Shown here: positions 36,491 through 44,822 of the stretch, piece by piece
Numbering within the stretch: position 1 is the first letter of the stretch
Layout of the letters: every line of letters starts with the position of its first letter
Notes under the pieces: generated by a model
Told to the model about the DNA's origin: nothing
What the model saw: the letters and a program-made list of their open reading frames with translations, nothing else
Databases searched by the model: none
Position numbers and translations under genes: made by a program
Assembly: GCA_016713325.1 (NCBI GenBank)
Contig: JADJPJ010000006.1
Coordinates: 434,001-498,000 of the forward strand
From: Candidatus Flexifilum affinis
GTDB taxonomy: Bacteria; Chloroflexota; Anaerolineae; Aggregatilineales; Phototrophicaceae
Direction: 5' to 3'
Length of the DNA: 64,000 bases

Positions 36491-36573
36491 TGCCGATGGT
36501 GGGAGTCGAACCCACATGCCCTTGCGAGCAATCGCTTTTGAGGCGATCGTGTCTGCCATTCCACCACATCGGC
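36491..36573 (-). tRNA. tRNA-Leu (anticodon CAA)
   Basis: The minus strand begins GCCGATG and ends CATCGGC plus discriminator A. Anticodon stem ATCGC/GCGAT encloses CTCAAAA with anticodon CAA (reads TTG). A long variable arm (TGCTCGCAAGGGCA region) and the T-loop GGTTCGACTCC are present, so it is a class II tRNA. CCA is not encoded. 83 nt. Confidence 0.94.
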
Positions 36574-36609
36574 GCTAGGGTGAAAACGCATGATGAACTG
36601 CGCCCAAGA

Positions 36610-36638
36610 ATGGTAAAAGCACCAGACAGGGTTGTCAA
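36610..36638 (-). promoter_or_regulatory. Promoter of tRNA-Leu, overlapping the divergent sigma-factor start
   Basis: On the minus strand TTGACA (36633-36638) and TACCAT (36610-36615) are 17 bases apart. Transcription would start near 36603, about 30 nt before the mature tRNA. The -35 hexamer coincides with the first base of the divergent ECF sigma gene. Confidence 0.6.
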
Positions 36639-37255
36639 TGGTAGGCAAGCCTGACGACGAGGCGCAGCTCGTCCGCGCGGCCCAGCGCGGTGACCTGGAC
36701 GCCTTCAACACACTGGTGCTGCGCTACCAGGATTCTGCGTTTACGCTTGCCTATCGCCTGCTCAACGACCGCGCCGTCGCGGCGGATGTCGCGCAGGAGG
36801 CGATGATCACGGCCTTCCAGCGCTTGCGCAGCCTGCGTGGCGAAAACTTCCGCGCCTGGCTCCTGCGCATCGTCACCAACCGTTGCTACGACGAGATGCG
36901 TCGCCAGCGCCGCCGGCCCACGGTCTCACTCACTTCCGATGCCAGCGATGAAGACCTGCCTATCCCCGATCCGGGCCAGACACCCGAAGAAGTAGCTCAG
37001 CAGCGCGAACTGGAAGGCGCGATCCAACGCTGTATCGCGGCCCTCAATGCGGATCAGCGCCTTGTGCTGGTGCTGTGCGATGTGGAGGGCATGGAGTACC
37101 ACGACATCGCCCAGTCGATCGGCGCCCAGATCGGAACGGTCAAGTCGCGCATCAGCCGGGCGCGATCCAGCGTCCGCGATTGTCTCAAGAAAGTCAGGGA
37201 ACTTTTGCCGTCGTCTTATCGTCTGATCATTGACGGTGAAAATCGAACATCATGA
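36638..37255 (+). CDS. ECF-type RNA polymerase sigma factor
   Basis: The 205-residue protein has sigma region 2 (DLDAFNTLVLRYQDSAFTLA, DRAVAADVAQEAMITAFQRL, RAWLLRIVTNRCYDEMRRQR) and region 4 (ALNADQRLVLVLCDVEGMEY, IAQSIGAQIGTVKSRISRAR), without regions 1.1 and 3. That is the sigma-70 ECF architecture. ATG 36638 is preferred over the TTG two codons earlier because AGGG lies at good spacing. It overlaps the next gene (anti-sigma-like membrane protein) by 4 nt, the usual coupled sigma/anti-sigma pair. The regulon is not known. Confidence 0.92.
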   Translation: MVGKPDDEAQLVRAAQRGDLDAFNTLVLRYQDSAFTLAYRLLNDRAVAADVAQEAMITAFQRLRSLRGENFRAWLLRIVTNRCYDEMRRQRRRPTVSLTSDASDEDLPIPDPGQTPEEVAQQRELEGAIQRCIAALNADQRLVLVLCDVEGMEYHDIAQSIGAQIGTVKSRISRARSSVRDCLKKVRELLPSSYRLIIDGENRTS

Positions 37256-38385
37256 TCACACAAGACGACCTTGAACTGCTGAATGCCTATCTCGATGACG
37301 CGCTGAGCCCTGAAGAACGCGCGGTGGTCGATGCGCGTCTGGTTGCGGAGCCTGCCCTTCGGCAGGAGCTGGAGAGCCTGCGCGCCACGGCCGAACTTCT
37401 GCGCCGTCTGCCGACGCTGCGCTCTCCACGCGACCTCACGCTGACTCAGCAGATGGTTCGCACATCGCGCACCCTGCCATTTCCCGCGGTCACAGTCAGC
37501 CTGATCAGCGCCGCAGCCTCGATCGCGCTGATCGTCGTAGGCCTGGTTATGCTGCAATCCAGCGGGCAGTTTGCCACGGGCAGCCCTGTCTCCGATCAGG
37601 CAAGCGAGGCGAGTTTGACAGACGCCCTCTCGGTCGCCGGCCTGCCGACCTCGACTGTATTGCCCAGCGCCACCGTCCTGCCGACTTTAGCACTAGAGGC
37701 GTCGCTCGCTCTCCAGAACACCGTCGCGGCGGGGGCAGAGGCGCGCGGGGCCGAAACGGCATCGCCGCCGACCACAGCAATAGCGCAGCCGACACAGCCA
37801 CCGGTCGCCAAAACCAGCTTGCCAGCCGCCGCGCTCCTTTTGACAGCAACACCGCTGCCTGGTCTGGCCGAGTCGGAGATGCGCGACACGAACTCGCCGC
37901 CTGTCGCTGGGATGCTTCTTGAATCGACCGTCACAGCGCTGGCCAATGCCATGGACTTTGCCGCGGAAGCGCCCGCAGCAATGGACTCTGCGACGTTCAT
38001 GGCCGTGCCGTCCGCCCGGCCAGATGTCGGCGGCCCGCCAGGGGAAGCAGGGGCAGCAGCCGAAGAACTTGGCGACGCCGCAACGAGAGATGACGGCGTT
38101 GGGGCGGCAGCCCCTCAGATCGCTCAGGCGACGCTGCTTCCGACCAGTCCCCCGCTCGCGCAGGTGACCAGGAGCGCTCCAACGGCGACACCCCCGGCAA
38201 CCCGTACGCTTGTCGCGACACCACCTGTCGAACCGAGCGCCACACCGGCCGCGCCAGTTGAACTGGAAGCCGACCGTGACGAAGCGGATGTCGCTCCCAG
38301 CCCAGACGGACGCCTGTTCATCGGGCTAGGCGTTCTGCTTGGATTTGTCGCAGTCTTCTTTGCGGTGTGGGCGCGGCGGCAGTGA
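37252..38385 (+). CDS. Membrane-anchored anti-sigma-type protein
   Basis: The 377-residue protein begins with a short anti-sigma-like helical domain (LLNAYLDDALSPEERAVVDA, RQELESLRATAELLRRLPTL), but the zinc H-x3-C-x2-C motif is absent. Then comes a membrane segment (ISAAASIALIVVGLVML), a 230-residue Ala/Pro/Thr-rich extracytoplasmic region (SAPTATPPATRTLVATPPVE), and a second C-terminal membrane segment (GRLFIGLGVLLGFVAVFFAV). It starts on ATGA overlapping the sigma-factor stop and probably holds it at the membrane. The external region may sense envelope stress. Confidence 0.8.
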   Translation: MITQDDLELLNAYLDDALSPEERAVVDARLVAEPALRQELESLRATAELLRRLPTLRSPRDLTLTQQMVRTSRTLPFPAVTVSLISAAASIALIVVGLVMLQSSGQFATGSPVSDQASEASLTDALSVAGLPTSTVLPSATVLPTLALEASLALQNTVAAGAEARGAETASPPTTAIAQPTQPPVAKTSLPAAALLLTATPLPGLAESEMRDTNSPPVAGMLLESTVTALANAMDFAAEAPAAMDSATFMAVPSARPDVGGPPGEAGAAAEELGDAATRDDGVGAAAPQIAQATLLPTSPPLAQVTRSAPTATPPATRTLVATPPVEPSATPAAPVELEADRDEADVAPSPDGRLFIGLGVLLGFVAVFFAVWARRQ

Positions 38386-38399
38386 TCGCCGCGCCTAGC

Positions 38400-38996
38400 T
38401 TACTCGTGATGTCCGTTGAGCAGTGAGTGCTGGCGCATTTCGCTGCGGATGTCATAGACGTCGAAAGTCAGTTCCGGCAGGTGCAGCACGCCGTAGCTGT
38501 GCGACGTCGAGCGTGAATTGCTGAACGTGTAAAGCGAACCCGGGTTGATCACGCAGCCATGCCCGACGCGCGCGTACAGCGGCACGTGGGTGTGACCGGT
38601 GATCAGCACTTCGACATTGAGCGACTTCAACATCATATCCAGCAGCGTATCGGAGATGTGGTCTCGGTACAGGCCCCAGAGATTGTTGCCTGGTTTGCCA
38701 TGACACATATAGACCATGCTGCCGTTCAGGCTGCCGCGCCAGTCCAGCGGCAAACCACGCAAATAGGATCGGTTCTCTGGCGAAAGCGAATAGCTTAGCT
38801 CGTCGTGATTCCCTCGCACGGTCGGAATCCCGCGCTCACGAATCAATGTCACCACCTCGTTGGGCAACGGACCGCGCCCGACAAGATCACCAGCACATAA
38901 GATGTGGTCGACCTTATGAACCTGGTCGAGACGGTCTAGAGCACTAACTAACGCTTGGAGATCGCCGTGAATGTCTGAGACAACGCCAACATTCAT
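38400..38996 (-). CDS. Calcineurin-like metallophosphoesterase (YfcE/MJ0936 type)
   Basis: The 198-residue protein carries all the metal-binding motifs in order: GVVSDIHGDLQAL (Asp and His), LCAGDLVGRGPLP (GD), TVRGNHDELSYS (GNHD), YMCHGKPGN and ITGHTHVPLY (GHxH), with a final NPGSLYTFSN. It would bind two metals and hydrolyse phosphodiesters, probably cyclic nucleotides or nucleotide fragments; the substrate cannot be deduced. Its gene converges on the anti-sigma gene with a 14-bp gap. Confidence 0.88.
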   Translation of the reverse strand: MNVGVVSDIHGDLQALVSALDRLDQVHKVDHILCAGDLVGRGPLPNEVVTLIRERGIPTVRGNHDELSYSLSPENRSYLRGLPLDWRGSLNGSMVYMCHGKPGNNLWGLYRDHISDTLLDMMLKSLNVEVLITGHTHVPLYARVGHGCVINPGSLYTFSNSRSTSHSYGVLHLPELTFDVYDIRSEMRQHSLLNGHHE

Positions 38997-39082
38997 CCTG
39001 CGTTCCTAACGGGTGTACGAAAGTACCTCAATTATATCAGGATCAGGTCCGGGTTTGCCCGTCATTCCGATGGGGGACGGCA

Positions 39083-39126
39083 AAATAAAACCCTGGCAGA
39101 GCCGGCATAATGACGGTCCGCCAGGG
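39083..39126 (-). terminator. Terminator of the etfBA operon
   Basis: CCCTGGC (39091-39097) pairs with GCCAGGG (39120-39126), with an inner CCG/CGG stem. On the minus strand the hairpin is followed by TTTTATTTTG. It lies 19 nt past the etfA stop. Confidence 0.8.
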
Positions 39127-39144
39127 GTAAATTGAGGGGAACAA

Positions 39145-40185
39145 CTATTTGCCGAGGCGCTGCTTTACTTCGGCAGTGATGGCCGGGATGATCTGATACA
39201 AATCTCCAACCAGGCCATAACGCGCCATCTTGAAGATCGGCGCTTCCTTGTCCTTGTTGATAGCCACAATGATCTTGCTGGTGCGCATACCGGCCTGGTG
39301 CTGAATCGCACCGGAAATCCCGGCGGCGATGTACAGATCCGGCGCGACCACTTTGCCGGTCTGGCCGACCTGATGCGCATACGGAATGTAGCCGGCGTCC
39401 ACCGCAGCGCGGCTGGCGCCAACCGCCGCACCGAGTGCATCGGCCAGCGGCTGGAGGATGTTGGTAAAGCCATCCTGCGCCTTCCAGATGGCCGCGTCGG
39501 CCACACCTGCCGGAGCTTCCTTCGGGTTGTTGGCCATGCCGCGTCCGCCAGAGACAATCACGGCCGCATCGGTCAGGTTGACCGTACCCAGCTCGGCCTC
39601 GAAGCTCTCGACCTTGCTGGCGATCTGATCCTCGCTCAGAGCCGGGGCGACTTGAGTGACCTTCGGGGAGGCGGCCGCGTTCGGTTCCAGCGCCTTGAAA
39701 GCGCGTGACCGTACAGTCAGGAACTGCGTATCGCCGCCGAGTATCTGAGAGTCACTCAGAACCTTGCCGGCATAGGCCGCACGTTCGGCCGTGATCAGGC
39801 CGTCGTCGCCCACATTGATGCTCAGCACGTCGCCCAGCATCGGGCTATCCGTGTCAGCGGCAGAAGCAGCCACCAGCTCACGTCCACGGCTCGTGGCCGC
39901 GGCCACGACGGCCTTGGCCCCACGCTCGCGTACGAGATTGGTCAGGACCGCGGCGTAGGCCTCCAGGCGATAGCTGTTCAGCGACGGATCGCTGCACACG
40001 ACCACCTCGTCGGCGCCAAACTGCCCGGCTTCCGCGACCACGTTGTCGCCTGCGTCGCCGAGAATCAAACCGGCGACCGGCACACCGAACTTGTCCGCCA
40101 GCATGCGCGCAGCCGCCAGGGCCTCCAAGGTCGCCGGAATGGTTTTCCCGTTGCTTACTTCGACAAAGCAGATGACAGCGCTCAC
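39145..40185 (-). CDS. etfA: Electron transfer flavoprotein subunit alpha
   Basis: The 346-residue protein has the ETF-alpha N-terminal Rossmann-like domain (ALAAARMLADKFGVPVAGLI, RGRELVAASAADTDSPMLGD) and the C-terminal FAD-binding domain (VSGGRGMANNPKE, ALGAAVGASRAAVDAGYIPY, VAPDLYIAAGISGAIQH). It carries the FAD that accepts electrons from acyl-CoA dehydrogenases and passes them to the quinone pool. GTG 40185 overlaps the etfB stop (GTGA), preceded by GAGGAGAAGG. It is presumably the partner of the acyl-CoA dehydrogenase at 43433-44662. Confidence 0.94.
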   Translation of the reverse strand: MSAVICFVEVSNGKTIPATLEALAAARMLADKFGVPVAGLILGDAGDNVVAEAGQFGADEVVVCSDPSLNSYRLEAYAAVLTNLVRERGAKAVVAAATSRGRELVAASAADTDSPMLGDVLSINVGDDGLITAERAAYAGKVLSDSQILGGDTQFLTVRSRAFKALEPNAAASPKVTQVAPALSEDQIASKVESFEAELGTVNLTDAAVIVSGGRGMANNPKEAPAGVADAAIWKAQDGFTNILQPLADALGAAVGASRAAVDAGYIPYAHQVGQTGKVVAPDLYIAAGISGAIQHQAGMRTSKIIVAINKDKEAPIFKMARYGLVGDLYQIIPAITAEVKQRLGK

Positions 40186-40961
40186 AGGACCTTCTCCTCG
40201 ATCAGACGATCGACCAGCTTCTTCGCTTGTTCCTCGGGCGTACCCTCGATCAGCTCGAAGCGCGCGTCACGCGGCGGCAGATTCCTGTAGCCCGCGACCT
40301 TGGTACGGGCCGGCGGCGCGGCAACGCCCAAGTCGCCCAGCGTCCACACTGGGATAGCCGCCTTCGACGCCTTGCGGATGCCAATAAACGACGGATAGCG
40401 AGGCTCGTTGATATCCTTCAAAACGCTAATGACGACCGGCAGCTTGCTGGTCACCACCTGCTTGCCTTCTTCCAGCATGCGCTCCACCTTGACCGTCTTC
40501 GCCGCATAGTCGACCGCGACGATCCTGGACACGTAGCTGAGCAGGGTCCAACCCAACTTGCGGGCCGTCTGGGCAATATGCTGATCGGTGCCCACGTCGA
40601 TGCTTTCCTTGCCGAACAGGACCACTTCGACATCGCCCACCTTCTTAACTGCGGCGGCCGCCGCGGTGGCATACGCCAGGGAGTCAGTCGGGTCAACGGC
40701 CGGGTCCTCGACGCGGGCGGCTTCATCCAGGCCCATGGCCAGGCTGTGCTTCAGGGCATCGTTGTGCAGCTCACCACCAATGGCAATCACGACGGCCTTG
40801 CCCGCGCCCGCCTTCGCCTGAAGAATGCCCTCCTCCAGCGCGTATTCGTCCCAGGGGTTGACTACCGTTGCGGCATCACCCCAGGAGACGCCACCACTGG
40901 CGTCGGCTTCGACTTTCGCCGCTGTGTCCGGCGTGCTTCGTGTAAATACAACGACTGACAA
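40182..40961 (-). CDS. etfB: Electron transfer flavoprotein subunit beta
   Basis: From TTG 40961 it is 259 residues: SVVVFTRSTPDTAAKVEADA, VVNPWDEYALEEGILQAKAG, DPTDSLAYATAAAAAVKKVG, VLFGKESIDVGTDQHIAQTA and the ETF-beta signature KLPVVISVLKDINEPRYPSF. The start is set by AGGAGGA seven bases before TTG; an in-frame ATG at 41018 has no such site and would add an odd N-terminus. It binds AMP and interacts with dehydrogenases. It is coupled with etfA. The gene is divergent from the SLC13-type transporter. Confidence 0.93.
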   Translation of the reverse strand: MSVVVFTRSTPDTAAKVEADASGGVSWGDAATVVNPWDEYALEEGILQAKAGAGKAVVIAIGGELHNDALKHSLAMGLDEAARVEDPAVDPTDSLAYATAAAAAVKKVGDVEVVLFGKESIDVGTDQHIAQTARKLGWTLLSYVSRIVAVDYAAKTVKVERMLEEGKQVVTSKLPVVISVLKDINEPRYPSFIGIRKASKAAIPVWTLGDLGVAAPPARTKVAGYRNLPPRDARFELIEGTPEEQAKKLVDRLIEEKVL

Positions 40962-41176
40962 GGGGTGTCCTCCTGATGAATGCTCGTCTGTGAAAGAAAA
41001 GACGTTACCATTTCGCATGTTCTTCTAAGGCGATTGTAACGCATAGCAATGCACGAAAAAAGGGAGTAATCTAATCGCGATTCGATTATCTCCACCCTTT
41101 CGATCCCCGATTTGGCGGCTCTATACTGACAGCCTACAACCTCTATCAAAAACACATTTCGCTGGAACAGACCGAC

Positions 41177-42398
41177 ATGACGTCAGCCCTGAATATCGCC
41201 TCCTTTGTGCTCATCGCGGTGACCTATGTCGGTGTCGCCATAGGTTACATTCCCCGTTTGCGCATGAACCGCGCGACGATCGCGCTGGTCGGCGCAGCCG
41301 GTCTGGTCGCGCTCGGCGCGCTGAGCGAAGAGCAGGCGCTGGCTTCGATTGACCTGGGCACGCTGATCTTGCTCGGCGCGATGATGGTGCTCAACAACAA
41401 CCTGCGCGCCTCCGGGTTCTTCGCCTACATCACCTTCCGCATCGTCCGCATGGCACGGACACCGGGCATGCTCCTGGCCGTGATCATTGTGGCGTCTGGC
41501 ATCCTCTCGGCGATCTTTCTCAACGACACCATCTGCCTGATGATGACGCCCCTGGTGCTGGAGATCACGCTGCGCCTCAAACGTCAGCCGCTCCCCTATC
41601 TGATCGGGTTGGCCACGGCGACCAATGTCGGCTCGACCGCGACGATCACCGGCAACCCGCAGAACATCATCATCGGGCAGGCCAGCGGCATCCCCTACCT
41701 GACCTTTCTGCTCTATCTGGCGCCGGTAGCGCTGCTCGGCTTAGGGGTATGCTGGCTGGTGGTTCGATTGGTCTTTCGAAGCGAGTTTCGCCAGGAGTTC
41801 GCCGGCACCGCCGAGATCTTCACAGCACCAGTGACCTATTCGCCCCTGCTGCGCCGCTCGGTCGGCGTGGTCGTGATCCTGATGGTGGCATTCCTTGCCG
41901 GCCTGCCGACGATCACCTCGGCGGCGGTGGCCGCCGGCGCACTGCTCATCTCGCGCGTACGGCCTCAGAAACTGCTCTCTGGACTGGGAATTGCTGGTTT
42001 TCTTCGCTGGCTTGTTCGTCGTGACCGGTGCGGTCGAGTCGCTGGGGATCAGCGAGCGCTTCTTCGAGCTGCTGGCGCCGCTGCTCAACGGCGGGATCGC
42101 CGGGTTCAGCGTCGCCACAACCATGCTCAGCAACCTCGTCTCCAACGTGCCGGCCGTGCTTCTGATGCGCAGCGAGATCCCCGGCTTTGCCGATCCGCAG
42201 CGCATGTGGCTAGCGCTCGCCATGGCCTCGACGCTGGCCGGCAACCTGACTCTGCTTGGCTCGGCGGCGAATCTGATCGTCGCCGAAATCGCCGATCGGC
42301 GTGGGGTCGATCTCGACTTCATGACCTACCTGCGAGCCGGACTGGTGATCACCTTGCTTACGATCGCGATCGGCGTCGTCTGGCTGAGTGTGATCTAG
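41177..42398 (+). pseudogene. SLC13/ArsB-type anion transporter, interrupted by a frameshift
   Basis: The protein starts at ATG 41177 with membrane helices SALNIASFVLIAVTYVGVAI, IDLGTLILLGAMMVLNNNLR and FLNDTICLMMTPLVLEIT, the last a conserved substrate motif of the ArsB/NhaD/SLC13 superfamily. It also has ATNVGSTATITGNPQNIIIG. After RVRPQKLL the frame is lost; another frame carries DWELLVFFAGLFVVTGAVES, TTMLSNLVSNVPAVLLM and LAGNLTLLGSAANLIVAEIA. The break lies in the CTCTCT stretch near 41975-41981; adding CT or removing one base repairs it. Repaired length is about 407 residues. The anion (arsenite, sulfate, dicarboxylate) is unknown. Mutation or sequencing error. Confidence 0.75.
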
Positions 42399-42426
42399 TC
42401 AGCGAGACGCCGTCAGTAAAGAAGAA

Positions 42427-42449
42427 AGCGGCTCCGTGAACGAGCCGCT
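42427..42449. terminator. Hairpin between convergent genes
   Basis: AGCGGCTC (42427-42434) pairs with GAGCCGCT (42442-42449), 8 bp with a 7-nt loop. On the minus strand TTTCTTCTTTA follows, and on the plus strand CTCTTAAG. It can stop both the transporter and the small membrane-protein transcripts. Confidence 0.6.
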
Positions 42450-42479
42450 CTCTTAAGCGCCAGCCGATAGATCGCCAGC

Positions 42480-42650
42480 CTATAGGGTTCTATCCTGCGC
42501 CGCCATGTAATTGAGGACGAGCGCAGCGATGGCGCCAGGCACCCATCCCGCCAAGGTAAGCAGGAAGACGATCAGAACGGTGCCGCAGCCACGGTCGATA
42601 ACCGCCAGCGGCGGGAAGACGATGCACAGTATTGCGCGGAGACATCCCAT
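42480..42650 (-). CDS. YqaE/Pmp3 family small membrane protein, 56 aa
   Basis: A 56-residue protein reading MGCLRAILCIVFPPLAVIDR, then GCGTVLIVFLLTLAGWVPGA and a short tail. Two hydrophobic helices separated by the PPLAV...G.G turn and the GW-x-PG-x-IAAL end match the Pmp3/UPF0057 family (stress-induced proteolipids that affect membrane potential). ATG 42650 has AAAGGAA upstream. It faces the transporter gene tail to tail. Confidence 0.85.
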   Translation of the reverse strand: MGCLRAILCIVFPPLAVIDRGCGTVLIVFLLTLAGWVPGAIAALVLNYMAAQDRTL

Positions 42651-42745
42651 GATGTGTGCGGTTCCTTTCAGAACGCCGTCGTAAGGTTCTCACACAGCCT
42701 ATTACGCAGGCGCCGCCGAAAAGTTGTCGTCTGAGCGATTCGTCC

Positions 42746-43429
42746 CTACCCTGTTTGCACGCGGATGAAGTCGGCAAGGGCTTCTGCGATCTGCTGCGCG
42801 CCCTCGTGCGTCGGGTGCAGGCCGTCGAACGACCAGGTATAGCCGCCGGCAGCTCGCGCTCCTTCGTAATCGTCCCAGCCCCGTTTCTCCCGCCCACCGA
42901 TTGTCAGAATGTAGCCGATGTCCAGATCGGGCCGCTCGGCCACGCCGTCCGGGGGCAGCGCTTCCATCAGATCGAGCACCGGCACATTCAGCGGACGGGC
43001 GGCGTCTTTGGCCAGCGCGTTGTATTCGCTCAGCGCTGCGACGGTTGTCGGGCTATATTCGTTCGGTTCCAGCGCGACCCAGGTCAGTACGTGAGCGGCC
43101 TGCAGGCGCGTCAACAAATCGCGATAGCCCGCCTGGAAGGCCTCCGGCGAGACAAACGTCTCCGCAATGTCCTGTCCCTGACGGTAGTAGGAGCGCGTCT
43201 TCGGTTGACTATAGGAAATGGCATCATTGCCGCCAACCATGATCAGCACCGCGTCCGGCTCGTGCACCAGCACATCATCGTCCAGCCGGCGCAGCAAATT
43301 GATCACGGTGTTGCCGCCGACCCCAGCATTGACGAACTCATGCTCGGGCATCAGGCGGCGCAAAGCATCGACGTAGTTCCCGCCGTAGCCGCCCCAGGTC
43401 AGGCTGTCTCCCAGGCAGACGATCTTCAC
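42746..43429 (-). CDS. SGNH/GDSL-family hydrolase
   Basis: The 227-residue protein shows block I VCLGDSLTWGGYGGNY (nucleophile Ser), block II VNAGVGGNTVINLL (Gly), block III LIMVGGNDAISYSQ (Asn) and block V DGLHPTHEGAQQIAEAL (catalytic Asp and His). It should be an esterase or lipase-like acyl hydrolase with no signal peptide. It starts 3 nt after the acyl-CoA dehydrogenase stop on the same strand, so the two are coupled. A thioesterase-like role in acyl-CoA metabolism is conceivable. Confidence 0.88.
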   Translation of the reverse strand: MKIVCLGDSLTWGGYGGNYVDALRRLMPEHEFVNAGVGGNTVINLLRRLDDDVLVHEPDAVLIMVGGNDAISYSQPKTRSYYRQGQDIAETFVSPEAFQAGYRDLLTRLQAAHVLTWVALEPNEYSPTTVAALSEYNALAKDAARPLNVPVLDLMEALPPDGVAERPDLDIGYILTIGGREKRGWDDYEGARAAGGYTWSFDGLHPTHEGAQQIAEALADFIRVQTG

Positions 43430-43432
43430 CCG

Positions 43433-44662
43433 TCAGTCCCCAACCGCCTGAACCTCGGCCTCGTTCTGCCAGAAGTCGGCATCATAGGCGGGCAGTTCAC
43501 AGCGCAGCGGATGATCGGTGCGATTGCCAAAGGCGTAGTCGGCCTGCATCAGCGTGTGGATCTCGCTGGTGCCTTCGTAAATGACCGCGCCCTTGCTGTT
43601 GCGCAGGTAGCGTTCCACCGGGTACTCGTCGCTGAAGCCATAGGCGCCGTGGACCTGCACCGCTTCCAGTGCCGCCTGCACACTCTGATCGGTGGCATAC
43701 CACTTGGCGACGCTCGTCTCGCGGGTGTTGCGAACGCCCTGGTTCTTCATCCAGCCGGCGCGCAGATAGAGCAGCCGGGCGGCGTCGTACCACTGCATCA
43801 TGTTGCCGATCTTCTGCTTGATGAGCTGGTGTTCGGCGATCGGCTTGCCACCCGTCTTGCGTTCCTGAGCGTACTTGATGCTGTCCTCCATGCAGGCACG
43901 GATCAGGCCGGTCGCGCCGGCGGCCACGGTATAGCGTCCGTTGTCCAGCGAGGCCATGGCGATCTTGAAGCCCTCGCCCTCTGCGCCCAGGCGGTGTGAC
44001 ACCGGCACTTCGACATCCTGCATGGCGATCCAGCCCGTCGAGCCGGCGCGCACGCCTAGCTTGCCGTGGATATCGCCCGTCGTGACGCCGGGCATGTCGC
44101 TCTCCACGATGAAAGCGGTCATGCCGCGGTGACCGGCGGACGGATCTGTCTTGACGACGACCAGGAAGTTGTGTGCCTTGCTGGCCAGGCTGATCCACAT
44201 CTTCTCGCCGTTCAGGATGTATTTGTCGCCAACGCGGCGGGCCGTCGAGGTCATACCGATGACATCACTGCCAACGCCTGGCTCGGTCAGGCCGAAGCCG
44301 GCGTACTTCTCACCGCGCGACTGTGGCGCCAGGAAGCGCAGCTTCTGCTCCTCCGTGCCCCACTGCAAGATCGACAGACTGTTCAGGCCCATATGGACGG
44401 ACATGACGACGCGCAGCGTGGTATCCGCACGCTCCAGCTCTTCGCAGACCAGCCCGAGTGTGATGTAGTCGAATCCCTGACCGCCGTAGCGCACCGGGAT
44501 GCTGATGCCGAGGATGCCCAGTTCCGCCATACGCGGCAGAAAGGCAGGGTTCATTTCCTGCCTGCGATCCCACTCGCCGATGACCGGGATAACCTCCTTC
44601 GCGGCGAAATCGCGCACCATCTTCTGTGCTTGCAGGTGTTCTTCATTCAGTGCAAAGTCCAT
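43433..44662 (-). CDS. Acyl-CoA dehydrogenase
   Basis: From ATG 44662 (GGAAGATT upstream) it is 409 residues: [60 protein letters not shown] (FAD and substrate contacts), [37 protein letters not shown] and the catalytic Glu in [20 protein letters not shown]. It removes hydrogen at C2-C3 of an acyl-CoA and gives electrons to ETF. The chain length is uncertain. The YEGTSEI motif fits medium/short-chain relatives. It forms a pair with the GDSL hydrolase. Confidence 0.93.
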   Translation of the reverse strand: MDFALNEEHLQAQKMVRDFAAKEVIPVIGEWDRRQEMNPAFLPRMAELGILGISIPVRYGGQGFDYITLGLVCEELERADTTLRVVMSVHMGLNSLSILQWGTEEQKLRFLAPQSRGEKYAGFGLTEPGVGSDVIGMTSTARRVGDKYILNGEKMWISLASKAHNFLVVVKTDPSAGHRGMTAFIVESDMPGVTTGDIHGKLGVRAGSTGWIAMQDVEVPVSHRLGAEGEGFKIAMASLDNGRYTVAAGATGLIRACMEDSIKYAQERKTGGKPIAEHQLIKQKIGNMMQWYDAARLLYLRAGWMKNQGVRNTRETSVAKWYATDQSVQAALEAVQVHGAYGFSDEYPVERYLRNSKGAVIYEGTSEIHTLMQADYAFGNRTDHPLRCELPAYDADFWQNEAEVQAVGD

Positions 44663-44822
44663 GAGAATCTTCCTACCAACGACCGCAAATCTTTGGCCGA
44701 GATTATAACACTTTGTGTTGCCATGGCTCATCCATAGGCTTCGGCCGCATCGCGAAGCACCCCATCGCAGCCCGCCTGGGTACAATCGCCCGCGTCATCA
44801 GGTCAAGCATGGAGGGTCGCGA

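Noticed and set aside
40962..41176. Riboswitch or leader in the etfB/transporter divergent region
   Set aside because: No conserved riboswitch motif, no terminator and no leader ORF seen; ordinary divergent promoter region.
42656..43999. 447-codon plus-strand frame
   Set aside because: Runs antisense to the GDSL hydrolase and acyl-CoA dehydrogenase genes, with no motif of its own.
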